Source of the DNA: Oscillospiraceae bacterium
Lineage (GTDB): Bacteria > Bacillota > Clostridia > Oscillospirales > Oscillospiraceae
Assembly (NCBI GenBank): GCA_017430985.1
Contig: JAFRLZ010000038.1
Location: 1-37,592 of the forward strand
Direction: 5' to 3'
Length of the DNA stretch: 37,592 bases
The translations under genes were made by a program, and so were the position numbers. The notes beneath the pieces are model-generated. The model saw only the letters and a list, made by a program, of their open reading frames with translations, was not told the DNA's origin and did not search any database. Positions 15,677-24,985 of this stretch are shown one piece after another (positions within the stretch are counted from its first letter, which is position 1; each line of letters opens with the position of its first letter).

Positions 15677-15726
15677 CGCTTTGCACCTCGCTTCGTTTTA
15701 CGCGTCAGCATATGCCGCGCAGTCTT

Positions 15727-15756
15727 ATTTTACCACTCTTTTGCGGGAAACGTCAA
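15727..15756 (-). promoter_or_regulatory. Sigma-A promoter of the glycerophosphodiesterase gene
   Basis: On the minus strand TTGACG (15751-15756), 18 bases, TAAAAT (15727-15732). Confidence 0.7.
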
Positions 15757-15764
15757 TTTATAGC

Positions 15765-15793
15765 TTGTGAAAAATGTAAATATATTATAGAAT
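15765..15793 (+). promoter_or_regulatory. Sigma-A promoter of the first MFS transporter gene
   Basis: TTGTGA (15765-15770), 17 bases, TAGAAT (15788-15793), followed by GGCGGAGG before the ATG at 15830. Confidence 0.65.
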
Positions 15794-15829
15794 AAAAAAC
15801 ACACGAATAAACACGGCGGAGGTTTTGCT

Positions 15830-17164
15830 ATGAAGCTCAACAACAAACGGACGATCCTGGTCGGCCTTGCCTTTCTGACCATCTGCGCCTTCTGGCAGAT
15901 GTACGACAGCATCGTCCCCCTGATCCTCACGAACACCTTCCACATGAACGAGACCTTCTCCGGCGCCATCATGGCGGCGGACAACGTGCTCGCGCTCTTC
16001 CTGCTGCCGCTCTTCGGCGGCCTGTCCGACAAGACCAGCACCAAGATCGGCAAGCGCATGCCCTTCATCCTCTTCGGCACGGGCTGCGCCGTGGTCCTGG
16101 TCAACATCCTGCCCCTGCTCGACAACAGCTACGCCGCCTCCGCCTCGCCCTTCAAGATGGTCTCCTTCGTCATCGTGCTGGGCCTGCTGCTGATCGCCAT
16201 GGGCACCTACCGCTCTCCCGCCGTGGCCCTCATGCCGGACGTGACGCCCAAGCCCCTGCGCTCCAAGGCCAACGCCATCATCAACCTGATGGGCGCGGTC
16301 GGCGGCATCATCTATCTCGGCGTGGCCGCGGTCATGTACCCCAACTCCAAGGTGCAGGGCCTCGCGCACGTCAACTACCAGCCCCTGTTCATGGTCGTCT
16401 CGGCCATCATGTTCATCGGCGTCGGCATCCTGTTCCTCACGATCAAGGAGCCGAAGCTCGTCGAGGAGAACCGCGCCCTCGAGGCCGAGCATCCCGAGTG
16501 GGATCTGGCGAAGGACGACGGCTCCGGCAACGAGGTGCTGCCGCCCGAGGTCAAGCGCTCCCTCGGCTTCCTGCTGGCCTCCATCGCGCTGTGGTTCATC
16601 GGCTATAACGGCGTGACCACCTGGTTCACCACCTACGTCAGCGTCGTCATGGGCCAGGGCCTCGGCGGCGCGTCCACCTGCCTGCTCATCGCCACCGGCG
16701 GCGCGATCCTCTCCTACATCCCGGTCGGCGCGGTGGCCTCCAAGGTCGGCCGCAAGAAGACCATCATGTTCGGCTGCGTGCTGCTCGCCGTCTGCTTCCT
16801 GCTCGGCTTCGTGCTGACCACCACCTTCACGAGCATCAACGTCGTGATGTTCATCGTCTTCGCACTGGTCGGCCTCGCCTGGGCCTCCATCAACGTCAAC
16901 TCCCTGCCCATGGTGGTGGAGATGTGCAAGGGCTCCGACATCGGCAAGTTCACCGGCTACTACTACACGGCCTCCATGGCGGCGCAGATCGTCACGCCCG
17001 TCGTGGCCGGCACGCTGATGCGCACGGTCAGCTACAAGGTGCTCTTCCCCTACGCGGCGTTGTTCGTGGCGCTGAGCTTCGTGACGATGCTCTTCGTCCG
17101 GCACGGCGACGCGAAGGTCGAGGGCAAGCGCGGCCTCGAGGCCTTCGAGGACATGGACGATTAA
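15830..17164 (+). CDS. MFS transporter, SLC45-like sugar transporter group
   Basis: A 444-residue, 12-helix major facilitator protein of the inner membrane. The loop between helices 2 and 3 reads GGLSDKTSTKIGKRMPFI, a form of the MFS GxxxDrxGrr motif seen in glycoside and SLC45-like carriers. A central cytoplasmic loop of about 40 residues (about 205-245) divides the two six-helix halves. A second loop copy is ASKVGRKKTIM. The substrate cannot be fixed; a sugar or glycoside by proton symport is the best guess. It stands alone between its own promoter and a strong terminator; the MarR gene is convergent, so regulation by that MarR protein is possible but no operator is visible. Confidence 0.87.
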   Translation: MKLNNKRTILVGLAFLTICAFWQMYDSIVPLILTNTFHMNETFSGAIMAADNVLALFLLPLFGGLSDKTSTKIGKRMPFILFGTGCAVVLVNILPLLDNSYAASASPFKMVSFVIVLGLLLIAMGTYRSPAVALMPDVTPKPLRSKANAIINLMGAVGGIIYLGVAAVMYPNSKVQGLAHVNYQPLFMVVSAIMFIGVGILFLTIKEPKLVEENRALEAEHPEWDLAKDDGSGNEVLPPEVKRSLGFLLASIALWFIGYNGVTTWFTTYVSVVMGQGLGGASTCLLIATGGAILSYIPVGAVASKVGRKKTIMFGCVLLAVCFLLGFVLTTTFTSINVVMFIVFALVGLAWASINVNSLPMVVEMCKGSDIGKFTGYYYTASMAAQIVTPVVAGTLMRTVSYKVLFPYAALFVALSFVTMLFVRHGDAKVEGKRGLEAFEDMDD

Positions 17165-17198
17165 ATCAACGAAAACCCCTGCAACCGGAAACGAAGAA

Positions 17199-17238
17199 AA
17201 ACAGAAGCGGCGGACCGTTCGGCCCGCCGCTTCTGTTT
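17199..17238. terminator. Bidirectional terminator between MFS and MarR genes
   Basis: ACAGAAGCGGCGG (17201-17213) pairs with CCGCCGCTTCTGT (17224-17236), with AAA on the left and TTT on the right. Confidence 0.85.
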
Positions 17239-17245
17239 GCGTTGA

Positions 17246-17683
17246 TCAGATGTCGCACTCCGGCATGAGCTCGTTCGAGACCACTGTCAGGATCTCGTCG
17301 AACTTCGCGACGTCTTCCGCCGAGAAGCGCTCCTGGATGCGGTTCATCACCGTGTGCTCGTAGCTGTGGAGCAGGGCGATGTAGGTGTAATACTTCTCCG
17401 ACAGGACCAGGTGGTATTCGCGCCGGTCGGTGGTGGAGTTCTCCCGCTCCAGATAGCCCTTTTTGATGAGGCTGTTGACCTTGTAGGTGGCGTTGGACTG
17501 GGAGATGCTCAGAAATTCCGCGAACTGCCCGACCGTCGGCTTGCCGAGCATACGGATGACCTCCAGCGAAAACGCCTCCATGGCCGAGAGCGAGCCGTCG
17601 CGTTCACGCACCAGATCGAACACGCGGCGGTAGAAATGCAGCTTGAATTTATCATATACTTCGATGAAACTCTGATCGATCAC
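17246..17683 (-). CDS. MarR-family transcriptional regulator
   Basis: 145-residue winged-helix regulator. The recognition helix region VGQFAEFLSISQSNATYKVNSL is followed by the wing with the family signature TTDRREYHLVLSE; N- and C-terminal helices form the dimer domain. The frame opens with GTG at 17683 (GTG ATC GAT CAG), with a GGGGGCGA site about ten bases upstream; no ATG lies before the DNA-binding domain. MarR proteins usually repress themselves and neighbours in response to small aromatic ligands. The convergent MFS gene is a natural candidate target, though no clean palindromic operator is visible in either promoter. Confidence 0.88.
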   Translation of the reverse strand: MIDQSFIEVYDKFKLHFYRRVFDLVRERDGSLSAMEAFSLEVIRMLGKPTVGQFAEFLSISQSNATYKVNSLIKKGYLERENSTTDRREYHLVLSEKYYTYIALLHSYEHTVMNRIQERFSAEDVAKFDEILTVVSNELMPECDI

Positions 17684-17720
17684 AGGTCGGTCGCCCCCTA
17701 TATATAAAATGATTAAAGTA

Positions 17721-17749
17721 ATTGTATACCTTTTTTTCGCCGTTGTAAA
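17721..17749 (-). promoter_or_regulatory. Sigma-A promoter of the MarR gene
   Basis: On the minus strand TTTACA (17744-17749), 17 bases, TACAAT (17721-17726). The AT-rich stretch 17700-17720 between -10 and GTG could hold an operator, but no clear inverted repeat is seen. Confidence 0.6.
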
Positions 17750-17889
17750 TCCGTTTTTAGGTAAAAATTGCTAAAGAATTATAAATTTTTGAAACGCTCG
17801 GAGACCCGCGGCCCGCGGGACGGAGGCGAAGAAGCGGGGAAACGCGCCGAAAAGGCCGCAAAAAAGCGAAAAAAAGGGCCGAAAAGCTC

Positions 17890-17918
17890 TTGCAATCCGG
17901 CGGGATCTCTGCTATACT
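17890..17918 (+). promoter_or_regulatory. Sigma-A promoter of rpsB-tsf
   Basis: TTGCAA (17890-17895), 17 bases, TATACT (17913-17918). The purine-rich stretch 17820-17885 upstream has no gene and could act as an UP element. The leader of about 100 bases (17925-18024) has room for an autoregulatory structure, but I cannot identify a known one. Confidence 0.75.
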
Positions 17919-18024
17919 GTCAAAGCATTTCGCACGGAGACGGACTTTTCGTCGTGTGGCCGCAAGGCTTGGCGGAGGGGATGAAGGCTCCGGAGGAAAT
18001 AACTAAAAAAACGGAGGAAAAGAA

Positions 18025-18756
<732 letters not shown>

Positions 18757-18765
18757 GATACAGCG

Positions 18766-18793
18766 AAAGGGGCGTCTGTCAACGCCCCTTTTT
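18766..18793 (+). terminator. Terminator/attenuator between rpsB and tsf
   Basis: AAAGGGGCG (18766-18774) pairs with CGCCCCTTT (18783-18791), followed by T. It probably allows partial read-through, setting the S2 to EF-Ts ratio. Confidence 0.75.
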
Positions 18794-18821
18794 CCGAGAA
18801 TATTAACAGGAGGAAAAATCA

Positions 18822-19754
18822 ATGGCTTTTACCGCTCAGGATGTGAAAACTCTGCGTGAGATGACGAACGTCGGCATGATGGACTGCAAGAAGGCTCTCC
18901 AGGCCACCGACGGCGATATGGACAAGGCAGTCGACTGGCTGCGCGAGAAGGGCCTGGCCAAGGCCGCGAAGAAGGCCGGCCGCGTGGCCGCCGAGGGCAT
19001 GGCCTATGCCCGCGTCTGCCCGCAGTGCGGCGTCGGCGCCATCGTCGAGGTCAACTGCGAGACCGATTTCTGCGCCAAGAGCGAGGCCTTCCAGCAGTTC
19101 GTGAAGGACATCTGCAAGGTCGTCCTCAACGACAAGCCGGCCGACGTTGACGCGCTGCTCAACTGCAAGTACACCGGCAGCGAGCACACCGTCGCCGAGA
19201 TCCTGCCCGAGAAGGTCATGTCGATCGGCGAGAACCTGCAGATCCGCCGCTTCGCCCGCTTTGCCGAGCCTGTGAACGTCGCGTACGTCCACATGGGCGG
19301 CACCCGCGCCGTGCTGGTGAACCTGGCCGTCGAGGGCGATATCGACGCCACCGAGATCGGCAAGAACGTCGCCATGCAGATCGCCGCGATGAGCCCCAAG
19401 TACTGGGACAAGTCCCGCGTGCCGCAGGCCGACATCGACCATGAGCTCGAGGTCCAGGTCGCGCTGATGGACAACGATCCGAAGATGGCCGCGAAGCCCG
19501 CCGCCATCAAGGAGAAGATCGCCGCCGGCAAGATCAACGCCTTCTACAAGGAAAACTGCCTGCTCCAGCAGGACTTCGTCCGCTCCGACCTCTTCCAGGG
19601 CTCCGTCGAGGGTTACATCGCCGACGCCGCCAAGAAGCTGGGCGGCTCCGTGAAGTTCGTCGACGCCATCCACTTCATCAAGGGCGAGGGCATCGAGAAG
19701 AAGCAGGAGGACTTCGCCGCCGAGGTCGCCGCGCAGATGAACATGGGCAAGTAA
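18822..19754 (+). CDS. tsf: Translation elongation factor Ts
   Basis: 310 residues. Guanine-nucleotide exchange factor for EF-Tu. The N-terminal UBA-like domain has the family signature LREMTNVGMMDCKKAL (about 11-26). The core has CETDFCAKSEAF, the segment that contacts EF-Tu (normally TDFVAKNEEF). The dimerisation and C-terminal subdomains follow, with LLQQDFVRSD and VEGYIADAAKKLGGSVKFVDAIHF. An additional CPQCG (about residues 66-70) is seen in place of the usual sequence and is not a complete zinc site. A strong ribosome site AGGAGG precedes the ATG. A terminator follows directly; the pyrH-frr genes that commonly come next in Firmicutes are not in this window. Confidence 0.97.
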   Translation: MAFTAQDVKTLREMTNVGMMDCKKALQATDGDMDKAVDWLREKGLAKAAKKAGRVAAEGMAYARVCPQCGVGAIVEVNCETDFCAKSEAFQQFVKDICKVVLNDKPADVDALLNCKYTGSEHTVAEILPEKVMSIGENLQIRRFARFAEPVNVAYVHMGGTRAVLVNLAVEGDIDATEIGKNVAMQIAAMSPKYWDKSRVPQADIDHELEVQVALMDNDPKMAAKPAAIKEKIAAGKINAFYKENCLLQQDFVRSDLFQGSVEGYIADAAKKLGGSVKFVDAIHFIKGEGIEKKQEDFAAEVAAQMNMGK

Positions 19755-19776
19755 GCCCCTGCGCGAAAAATGAATG

Positions 19777-19809
19777 AAAAAACCACCCGCTCCGGCGGGT
19801 GGTTTTTTT
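19777..19809 (+). terminator. tsf terminator
   Basis: ACCACCCGC pairs with GCGGGTGGT across a TCCG loop, with A run before and seven T after. Confidence 0.9.
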
Positions 19810-19832
19810 CAGCCCGAAGACAAAGTACGTTC

Positions 19833-19953
19833 TGTCATTCCGAGCCGGCGACCGATGTCACCGGCGTGGGAATCCGCGCCCCCTAAAAGCCGACCTTATG
19901 CTTTTTCGAGAAACGGTTTGCCGCGCCGGGCTTACGCCCTCCTTGCAATGACA
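19833..19953. repeat. Repeat element with TGTCATT/AATGACA ends
   Basis: A 121-bp noncoding element between tsf and the second MFS gene. It begins TGTCATTCCGAG and ends GCAATGACA, a 7-bp perfect terminal inverted repeat, with an internal CACCGGCGTGGGAATCCGC. A shorter relative is at 33055-33121. No transposase is encoded. Confidence 0.6.
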
Positions 19954-19980
19954 GCTCCAGGGTTTTTGTCGTGTGAGGGA

Positions 19981-21384
19981 TCACTGCCAGGTGTCCGCGG
20001 TGATGCTGTCGAGGTCGACGTCCCGGGTCTCCTTGACCTTGGTCATCAGCACGAGCAGCGAGAGCGCCATGAAGGGCACGCAGATGAAGAGGAAGAGCAG
20101 ATCCATCGAGAAGAAGTTCTGGAGCACGATGAAGAGGACCTGACCGATGAACATGCCCGCGCCGATCATGACGGAGATCGTCCCCATGACGGAGGAGCGC
20201 ATGCCGGAGGGCGAGGACTCCGCGGGCATGGTGAGGATGATGGTGTCGGACATCGACCAGAGGCCGCCGATGGAGCAGCCGTAGGCGACGCCCGCGGCGA
20301 TCGGCCCCCAGCCGAGGCGGCAGGCGAGCACGAAGAGCGCGAGGCCCGCGAGGGCGAGGCTCCCCAGCAGCAGGCAGACCTTCTTGCGGCCGAGCCGGTC
20401 GGAGAAGAAGCCGCTGGCGATGGTGACGAGGCCGTTGAAGAAGGGGTAGATGATGAGCGCGGTGGCCACCAGGTCGGTGGACATGGCTCCCTCCAGCACC
20501 GTGGCGTAGTACGAGGTGTAGAAGGTCGTGGCGAAGAAGAGGAAGCCCGCGATCAGGATCCAGCGGAGCTGGCGGTTCTTGAAGATGAACTTGATCGCGC
20601 GGAAGACGCCGCCCTCCTCCGAGGTGGCGTTCTGCCTGTCCTGCGCCGCGCGCGCCGCGCGCTCGTCCGGCGTGAGGGAGAGCCAGGCGCGCCGCTGCTC
20701 GAGGAAGACCGGGGTCTCGCGCACGAGGAAATAGGAGCCCGCCCCGATCACGAGAGCGACGATCACGGGGATCAGATAGACCAGCTTCCAGCTCGAGGGG
20801 AGATCCTCGCGCAGGAAGGCCTTGGAAAGCACGCCGATCAGCGAGACGCTGATGAGCGCGACGCCCTTGGCGATGAAGCTGTAGGTCGCGCGCTTTTCTT
20901 TCGGCGCGGTCTCCATGATGTAGAGCACCTGCATGTCGTTGGGCGTGAAGAACAGCATGAAGAGCATGCCGAGGATGTACTGCACCACGCTCCGGCTCGT
21001 CATGACGATCAGCATGCCGAGGCCCATGCCGACGGTGTTGATCATCAGAAACAGCCGGCGGCCGTACTTGTCCGAGAGCGCCTTGTAAAAGGGCGTGATG
21101 ATGAGGAAGAGGTTGGAGGCGACCTGCCACGGCGCCACGGTGTTGATGGCGCGCGTGTACTCCGGCGAATTCACGCTGCGGGAGCCGATCGAGAACAGGT
21201 CGAAGAGCACATAGGGCTGCATGGCGGCGTTGATGTTGGAGGTGATCTCGTCCACGATGTAGATCACGGTGAGGACGATCATCACGAACAGGAGATAGCG
21301 CGCGGGCCTGGCCCGCCCGGCCTCATAGTCGAGCCGCTCAAGCTCCCGCCGCTCCTTTTCGCGCGTCCGCTCGCTGTTTTTCAT
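19981..21384 (-). CDS. MFS transporter
   Basis: 467-residue major facilitator protein with 12 predicted transmembrane helices. The helix 2-3 loop motif is LSDKYGRRLF, repeated in the second half as SDRLGRKK. A long charged N-terminus (about 1-28) precedes helix 1, and a central loop of about 45 residues (PDERAARAAQDRQNATSEE) joins the halves. The substrate is unknown; it is not closely similar to the transporter at 15.8 kb. The start at 21384 follows AAGGGG; the longer in-frame ATG at 21456 falls in the promoter. It has its own promoter (21428-21456) and no clear terminator before the repeat element at 19833-19953. Confidence 0.87.
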   Translation of the reverse strand: MKNSERTREKERRELERLDYEAGRARPARYLLFVMIVLTVIYIVDEITSNINAAMQPYVLFDLFSIGSRSVNSPEYTRAINTVAPWQVASNLFLIITPFYKALSDKYGRRLFLMINTVGMGLGMLIVMTSRSVVQYILGMLFMLFFTPNDMQVLYIMETAPKEKRATYSFIAKGVALISVSLIGVLSKAFLREDLPSSWKLVYLIPVIVALVIGAGSYFLVRETPVFLEQRRAWLSLTPDERAARAAQDRQNATSEEGGVFRAIKFIFKNRQLRWILIAGFLFFATTFYTSYYATVLEGAMSTDLVATALIIYPFFNGLVTIASGFFSDRLGRKKVCLLLGSLALAGLALFVLACRLGWGPIAAGVAYGCSIGGLWSMSDTIILTMPAESSPSGMRSSVMGTISVMIGAGMFIGQVLFIVLQNFFSMDLLFLFICVPFMALSLLVLMTKVKETRDVDLDSITADTWQ

Positions 21385-21427
21385 CGGTACATGCCCCTTT
21401 TCAAAAGAGATGGAAAACGCTGCTTCC

Positions 21428-21456
21428 ATTATACGCGCCATGACAGAAAAAGGCAA
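21428..21456 (-). promoter_or_regulatory. Sigma-A promoter of the second MFS gene
   Basis: On the minus strand TTGCCT (21451-21456), 17 bases, TATAAT (21428-21433). It begins only a few bases beyond the preceding terminator. Confidence 0.75.
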
Positions 21457-21460
21457 TCGA

Positions 21461-21494
21461 AAACCCCGCCCGCAAACAGATGCGGGCGGGGTTT
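21461..21494 (-). terminator. Terminator of the lipoprotein operon
   Basis: AAACCCCGCCCGC (21461-21473) pairs with GCGGGCGGGGTTT (21482-21494). On the minus strand it is followed by TTTTCG. Confidence 0.8.
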
Positions 21495-21550
21495 CCGCCG
21501 GGCCGGGCGGCAGCGGCGTTAGGGCGCGCTTCCTTTCTCCGGTCTCTTCT

Positions 21551-22507
21551 TCAGCCGTTCAGAGCGGCTCGCGCCTGCTCCATGGCGGGCTTGATCTCTT
21601 CCAGATAGGTGATGCACATCGCGTTCAGGGTGGTGAGGCTTCCCTCGATTTCCATCATGCCGTTCAGGTCGCCGGAGGGACTCAGCACGAAGGGGACCGC
21701 CCGGCCCACCGCCTGACAATAGGCTTCGAGCGCGTCGAGGGCGGCCTGCCTGTCTGGCCCGCTCGTATCCCGCAGCGCCGCGAAGGCCGTCTCGGCCTGT
21801 TCGAGCTTTCCCGCAAGGGAGTCGGCCGCGGCGTTGAATTCTTCACACCGGCGGACCACAAGCTCCACGTCCTCCGGAGCCACCTTTGCAGACGGCGAAG
21901 AATCCCCGGCTGAGGGATCGAACAAAAAAACGGTGTAGGTCTCCCGGCAGAGGACGACGGCCGCAAGGAACAGCTCCCGCTGCCAGGCGGGCGTGCCGTA
22001 CTCGTCCGCCTCGGCGCCGCAGCGGGCCTGAAAATCCTCCAGCGTCGCCGTCCCGTCAAAGAAGCGGATGACCTCGTAATACTCGTTTTTGTCCGAACCG
22101 AAGGATGAACCGTAGCCGTGCCGGACGATGCCGGCGGCGATGGCAAGGTAAGAGTACATATCGACGACGGCGTCACAGCCCGCCTCGGCCTCCCCGAGGG
22201 TCTGTACGATCCCGTCGAAGCTTGCCTGCCACGCAAGCTCCCTCTGCCGCGCCTGCTCCCGCAAGGCCTCTATGGCAGCCTCCGCCTCGAGCAGCACCTG
22301 GACGTTGGAAACGCTTCTCCTGTCTTTTTCCTCCAGCCGGTCATAAGAGGCCCTCGCAGACGAGACGGCAGGGGCGTCGTCCAAAGCGAGGACTCTGTTC
22401 AAGGCGGCGATCTCCGCCTCCACGCTCCTGACGGCTTCGCTTTTCCCGCAGCCGCAGAGAGCAAAGCTCATCGCCAGGACCAAAAGCAACGCGATCGTTT
22501 TTTTCAC
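21551..22507 (-). CDS. Lipoprotein of unknown function
   Basis: 318 residues starting at GTG with AAAGAGAGA upstream. The signal peptide MKKTIALLLVLAMSFALCGC ends in a lipobox with C20 as the probable lipid site. The mature part is mainly helical: an N-terminal stretch (about 24-95) that resembles a coiled coil (Ala/Glu/Arg/Leu-rich), then a helical bundle with scattered Cys. I recognise no family. Only 53 bases and no terminator separate it from the upstream Sel1-repeat lipoprotein, so both are probably one transcript. Codon use in this pair is slightly less GC-biased than in neighbouring genes, which may point to a different history. Confidence 0.78.
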   Translation of the reverse strand: MKKTIALLLVLAMSFALCGCGKSEAVRSVEAEIAALNRVLALDDAPAVSSARASYDRLEEKDRRSVSNVQVLLEAEAAIEALREQARQRELAWQASFDGIVQTLGEAEAGCDAVVDMYSYLAIAAGIVRHGYGSSFGSDKNEYYEVIRFFDGTATLEDFQARCGAEADEYGTPAWQRELFLAAVVLCRETYTVFLFDPSAGDSSPSAKVAPEDVELVVRRCEEFNAAADSLAGKLEQAETAFAALRDTSGPDRQAALDALEAYCQAVGRAVPFVLSPSGDLNGMMEIEGSLTTLNAMCITYLEEIKPAMEQARAALNG

Positions 22508-22560
22508 AGCCGTTATCTCTCTTTACCGTTCAGATTTGTGTGGTACAGCCATCATTCCGC

Positions 22561-23967
22561 TTACGAAAGATCCATCTCGCTCAGCCGGTACTCCGCATAG
22601 GGATCGCCGGCCGCCGCGGCCTTTTCGTACCATTCCCGCGCCAGGCCGAGGTCCTGTTCTGTGCCGTAACCGTATTGATACAGCGCGGCCAGACGGCGCA
22701 TCGCGTCGGCATCCCCGGCCTCCGCCGCCAGAGTCAGCCACGGGAGACCTTCTTCATATCTGGTATAAAAGTCCGTGTAGATGATCCCGATACAGCCCCA
22801 GGCCTCCGGATCGCCGGCCTCGGCCGCCTGCTTAAGCAGCTCCACCGCCCGTTTATATCCCGTCGAAAACGCATAGTACTCCGTATATCCGGACAGATGC
22901 TCCGCATATGGATCCTGATGGATCAGCCTTGCCGCCCGGACATACAGCTCCGCCGCTTTTTCGATATCCTGCGATACGCCGAAGCCCTTCTCATAGTTTT
23001 CGCCGAGATGCTGCATCGCCTCCACACTGCCGGCTTCCATAGCTTTCGCATAGATCTCCGATGCTTTTTTCGGGTTTTCCAGCCAGCCCGCGGTGTACAG
23101 CAAGCCGAGATGGAGCATGGCCGGCACATATTCCTGTTCCGCCGCGACGAGCAGCCACGCCTCCGCTTTTTTATACTCTTCTTCCCCGTGCCCGAAACCG
23201 CCGACCAGCCATGCGTATCTCAGCATGGCGTTGAGATCTCCGGCCTCCGCGGCGCGTACGTACCACGCCGAAGCCTTCTCATAGAGGTCGGTATTGAAGT
23301 AGTCGGTGTTGAGCCGGTTGTGGTAGATCTGTCCCAGCCTGTACATGGCGTTCACATTGCCGGCTTCGGCGGCCCTGGTGTACCACTCGATCGCCTCGTC
23401 ACTGCCGTACGCGCCGGAATCATACATCCGCGCGAGTGAATACATCGCGTCTTCGCTGCCGGCTTCGGCGGCCCTGGCGTACCAGAGCTTCGCCTCCTCG
23501 GGATCGTCCAGAGAATTGTCATACAGGGATCCGAGCTTATACATCCCGTCTTTGCTTCCGGCCTCGGCGGCCCGGGTATACCATTCGATCGCCGCTTCAG
23601 GATCCGCAGGAAGGCCCCGGCCCTGATAAAGCATGTCGCCTGCTTCGAGCATGGCCTCGGTATGGCCCGCCTCCGCGGCGGCCGCGAAGCAGTCCAGCGC
23701 CTTTGCGGCGAGCTCTGCGCCTTTTTCCGTGTCCGCGTTTTGCCAGTATTCGTTCAGATAGGACAGGCCCAGCTCATAATACTCCGCCGGCTCCGGGGTC
23801 GGTCCTGCGCTCGGCTCCGGCGTCTGCTCCGGTTCGGCTTCCTGCGTGGGCGCGCCGGCCGCCTCCGTCGGGGAAGGAGCCTGCTGCATCCCGGCCGGCG
23901 CCAGGCCGCAGGCGCACACAGAAAGCAGCGTCAGCAGCACGAGCAGCAAAGAAACGGTTTTTCTCAT
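22561..23967 (-). CDS. Sel1-repeat lipoprotein
   Basis: 468 residues. Signal peptide with lipobox VCAC (C about 20), a Pro/Glu/Thr-rich tether (about 30-60), then nine or ten Sel1-type repeats of about 36 residues (about 65-465). The repeat pattern is A-x-x-W-Y-x-x-A-A-E-A-G-x-x-x-A-M-x-x-L-G-x-x-Y. Sel1 repeats form helical solenoids that act as protein-interaction scaffolds; in bacteria they occur in signalling and envelope complexes. The ligand is unknown. The start at 23967 follows AGGAGGAAG; an in-frame ATG at 24003 is rejected. It is the first gene of a two-lipoprotein operon, and a Spo0A-box sequence overlaps its likely -35 region. Confidence 0.88.
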   Translation of the reverse strand: MRKTVSLLLVLLTLLSVCACGLAPAGMQQAPSPTEAAGAPTQEAEPEQTPEPSAGPTPEPAEYYELGLSYLNEYWQNADTEKGAELAAKALDCFAAAAEAGHTEAMLEAGDMLYQGRGLPADPEAAIEWYTRAAEAGSKDGMYKLGSLYDNSLDDPEEAKLWYARAAEAGSEDAMYSLARMYDSGAYGSDEAIEWYTRAAEAGNVNAMYRLGQIYHNRLNTDYFNTDLYEKASAWYVRAAEAGDLNAMLRYAWLVGGFGHGEEEYKKAEAWLLVAAEQEYVPAMLHLGLLYTAGWLENPKKASEIYAKAMEAGSVEAMQHLGENYEKGFGVSQDIEKAAELYVRAARLIHQDPYAEHLSGYTEYYAFSTGYKRAVELLKQAAEAGDPEAWGCIGIIYTDFYTRYEEGLPWLTLAAEAGDADAMRRLAALYQYGYGTEQDLGLAREWYEKAAAAGDPYAEYRLSEMDLS

Positions 23968-24007
23968 GGATAACTTCCTCCTATATACGACAGAAAGCCG
24001 CATCCAT

Positions 24008-24037
24008 ATACTACCACAGGACGCCGGATTTGTCGAA
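24008..24037 (-). promoter_or_regulatory. Probable promoter of the Sel1 lipoprotein operon with overlapping Spo0A box
   Basis: On the minus strand TTCGAC (24032-24037), 18 bases, TAGTAT (24008-24013). The -35 segment belongs to TGTCGAA (24031-24037, plus strand), a perfect Spo0A box. Confidence 0.45.
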
Positions 24038-24038
24038 C

Positions 24039-24089
24039 AAAAACACTCCCGGTTCCTGGGTTTTGCGTCCCAATCAACCGGAAGTGTTT
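24039..24089 (-). terminator. spo0A terminator
   Basis: On the minus strand AAACACTTCCGGTT (24076-24089) pairs with AACCGGGAGTGTTT (24041-24054) with one mismatch, followed by a T run. A 21-base loop separates the arms. Confidence 0.7.
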
Positions 24090-24130
24090 CCGCGCTGTGT
24101 TTGGTAAGGAGAGAGCCCCCGCGCCGCCCG

Positions 24131-24919
24131 CTACATGCTCTGCTTGCGCTTGAGGGTGAGGGAATCCGCGATCATGGCGATGAATTCCGAATTCGTGGGT
24201 TTGCCCTTGATGTTCGACACCGTGTAGCCGAAGAACTTCTGCAGCACCTCGATGTCGCCGCGGTCCCAGGCGACCTCGATCGCGTGGCGGATGGCGCGCT
24301 CGACGCGGCTGGGCGTGGTGGCAAACTTCCTGGCGACCTCGGGATAGAGCACCTTCGTGACCGCGTTGATCATCTCCATGTCGTTGATGGTGAGGATGAT
24401 GGCCTCGCGCAGATACTGATAGCCCTTGATGTGGGCGGGCACGCCGATCTCGTGGATGATATCGGTCACGACGGCCTCAAGGTTTGCGTCCTGGCGGCTC
24501 TGCGCCGGGGCGATCTCGAAGCCGGCGGAGGGCAGCGGGCTCTGCCCGGCGGAGACGAGCTGGCGGATCCGGCTCAGCAGCGCCGGCGCGTCGCAGGGCT
24601 TGGGCATGAAATAGTCCGCGCCGAGGGCCGAGCAGTCGGCCACGACCTTGTTGTTCACAAAACCCGAGAGCACGATCACATGCGGCCGCACGCCCGTCTC
24701 CGGCAGGCGGCGCAGCAGCTCCAGCCCGTCCAGCTTGCTCAGCACCAGGTCCAGCAGCAGAACGGCCGGCCGCAGCTCCGCGATCAGAGCCAGCGCGTCC
24801 ACGCCGTTGTCCGCCGCGGCCACCAGCTCCATGTCCTTTTCGCCGTCGATCAGATCGCCCAGCAGAGAGCAGAAATCCGGGTTCGAATCAGCGAGCAGTA
24901 TGCGCGTTTTAGTTTCCAT
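24131..24919 (-). CDS. spo0A: Sporulation master regulator Spo0A
   Basis: 262-residue response regulator that switches on sporulation. The receiver domain (1-125) has the phosphoacceptor D57 ([14 protein letters not shown]), an upstream acidic D11, and the K-P pair in FMPKP. A hinge (about 126-145) precedes the Spo0A-specific DNA-binding domain with [19 protein letters not shown] and [14 protein letters not shown]; the first carries the recognition helix. The sequence is complete and intact, so the host is expected to be a spore former or recent descendant of one. The ATG follows GGGAGGAT. The upstream region has at least three perfect Spo0A boxes, pointing to autoregulation. No spoIVB, its usual upstream partner, is seen next to it; instead a barnase-like gene is upstream. 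Confidence 0.97.
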   Translation of the reverse strand: METKTRILLADSNPDFCSLLGDLIDGEKDMELVAAADNGVDALALIAELRPAVLLLDLVLSKLDGLELLRRLPETGVRPHVIVLSGFVNNKVVADCSALGADYFMPKPCDAPALLSRIRQLVSAGQSPLPSAGFEIAPAQSRQDANLEAVVTDIIHEIGVPAHIKGYQYLREAIILTINDMEMINAVTKVLYPEVARKFATTPSRVERAIRHAIEVAWDRGDIEVLQKFFGYTVSNIKGKPTNSEFIAMIADSLTLKRKQSM

Positions 24920-24985
24920 AATTATTATCCTCCCTATGATGTGCGTGTCGCGTGCGCCGCGTGAAATGTCATGAAATCCTTGTCA

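Noticed and set aside
24870-24895. GGTTCGAATC, a tRNA T-loop-like string
   Set aside because: It lies inside the Spo0A receiver domain coding sequence and no cloverleaf can be formed around it.
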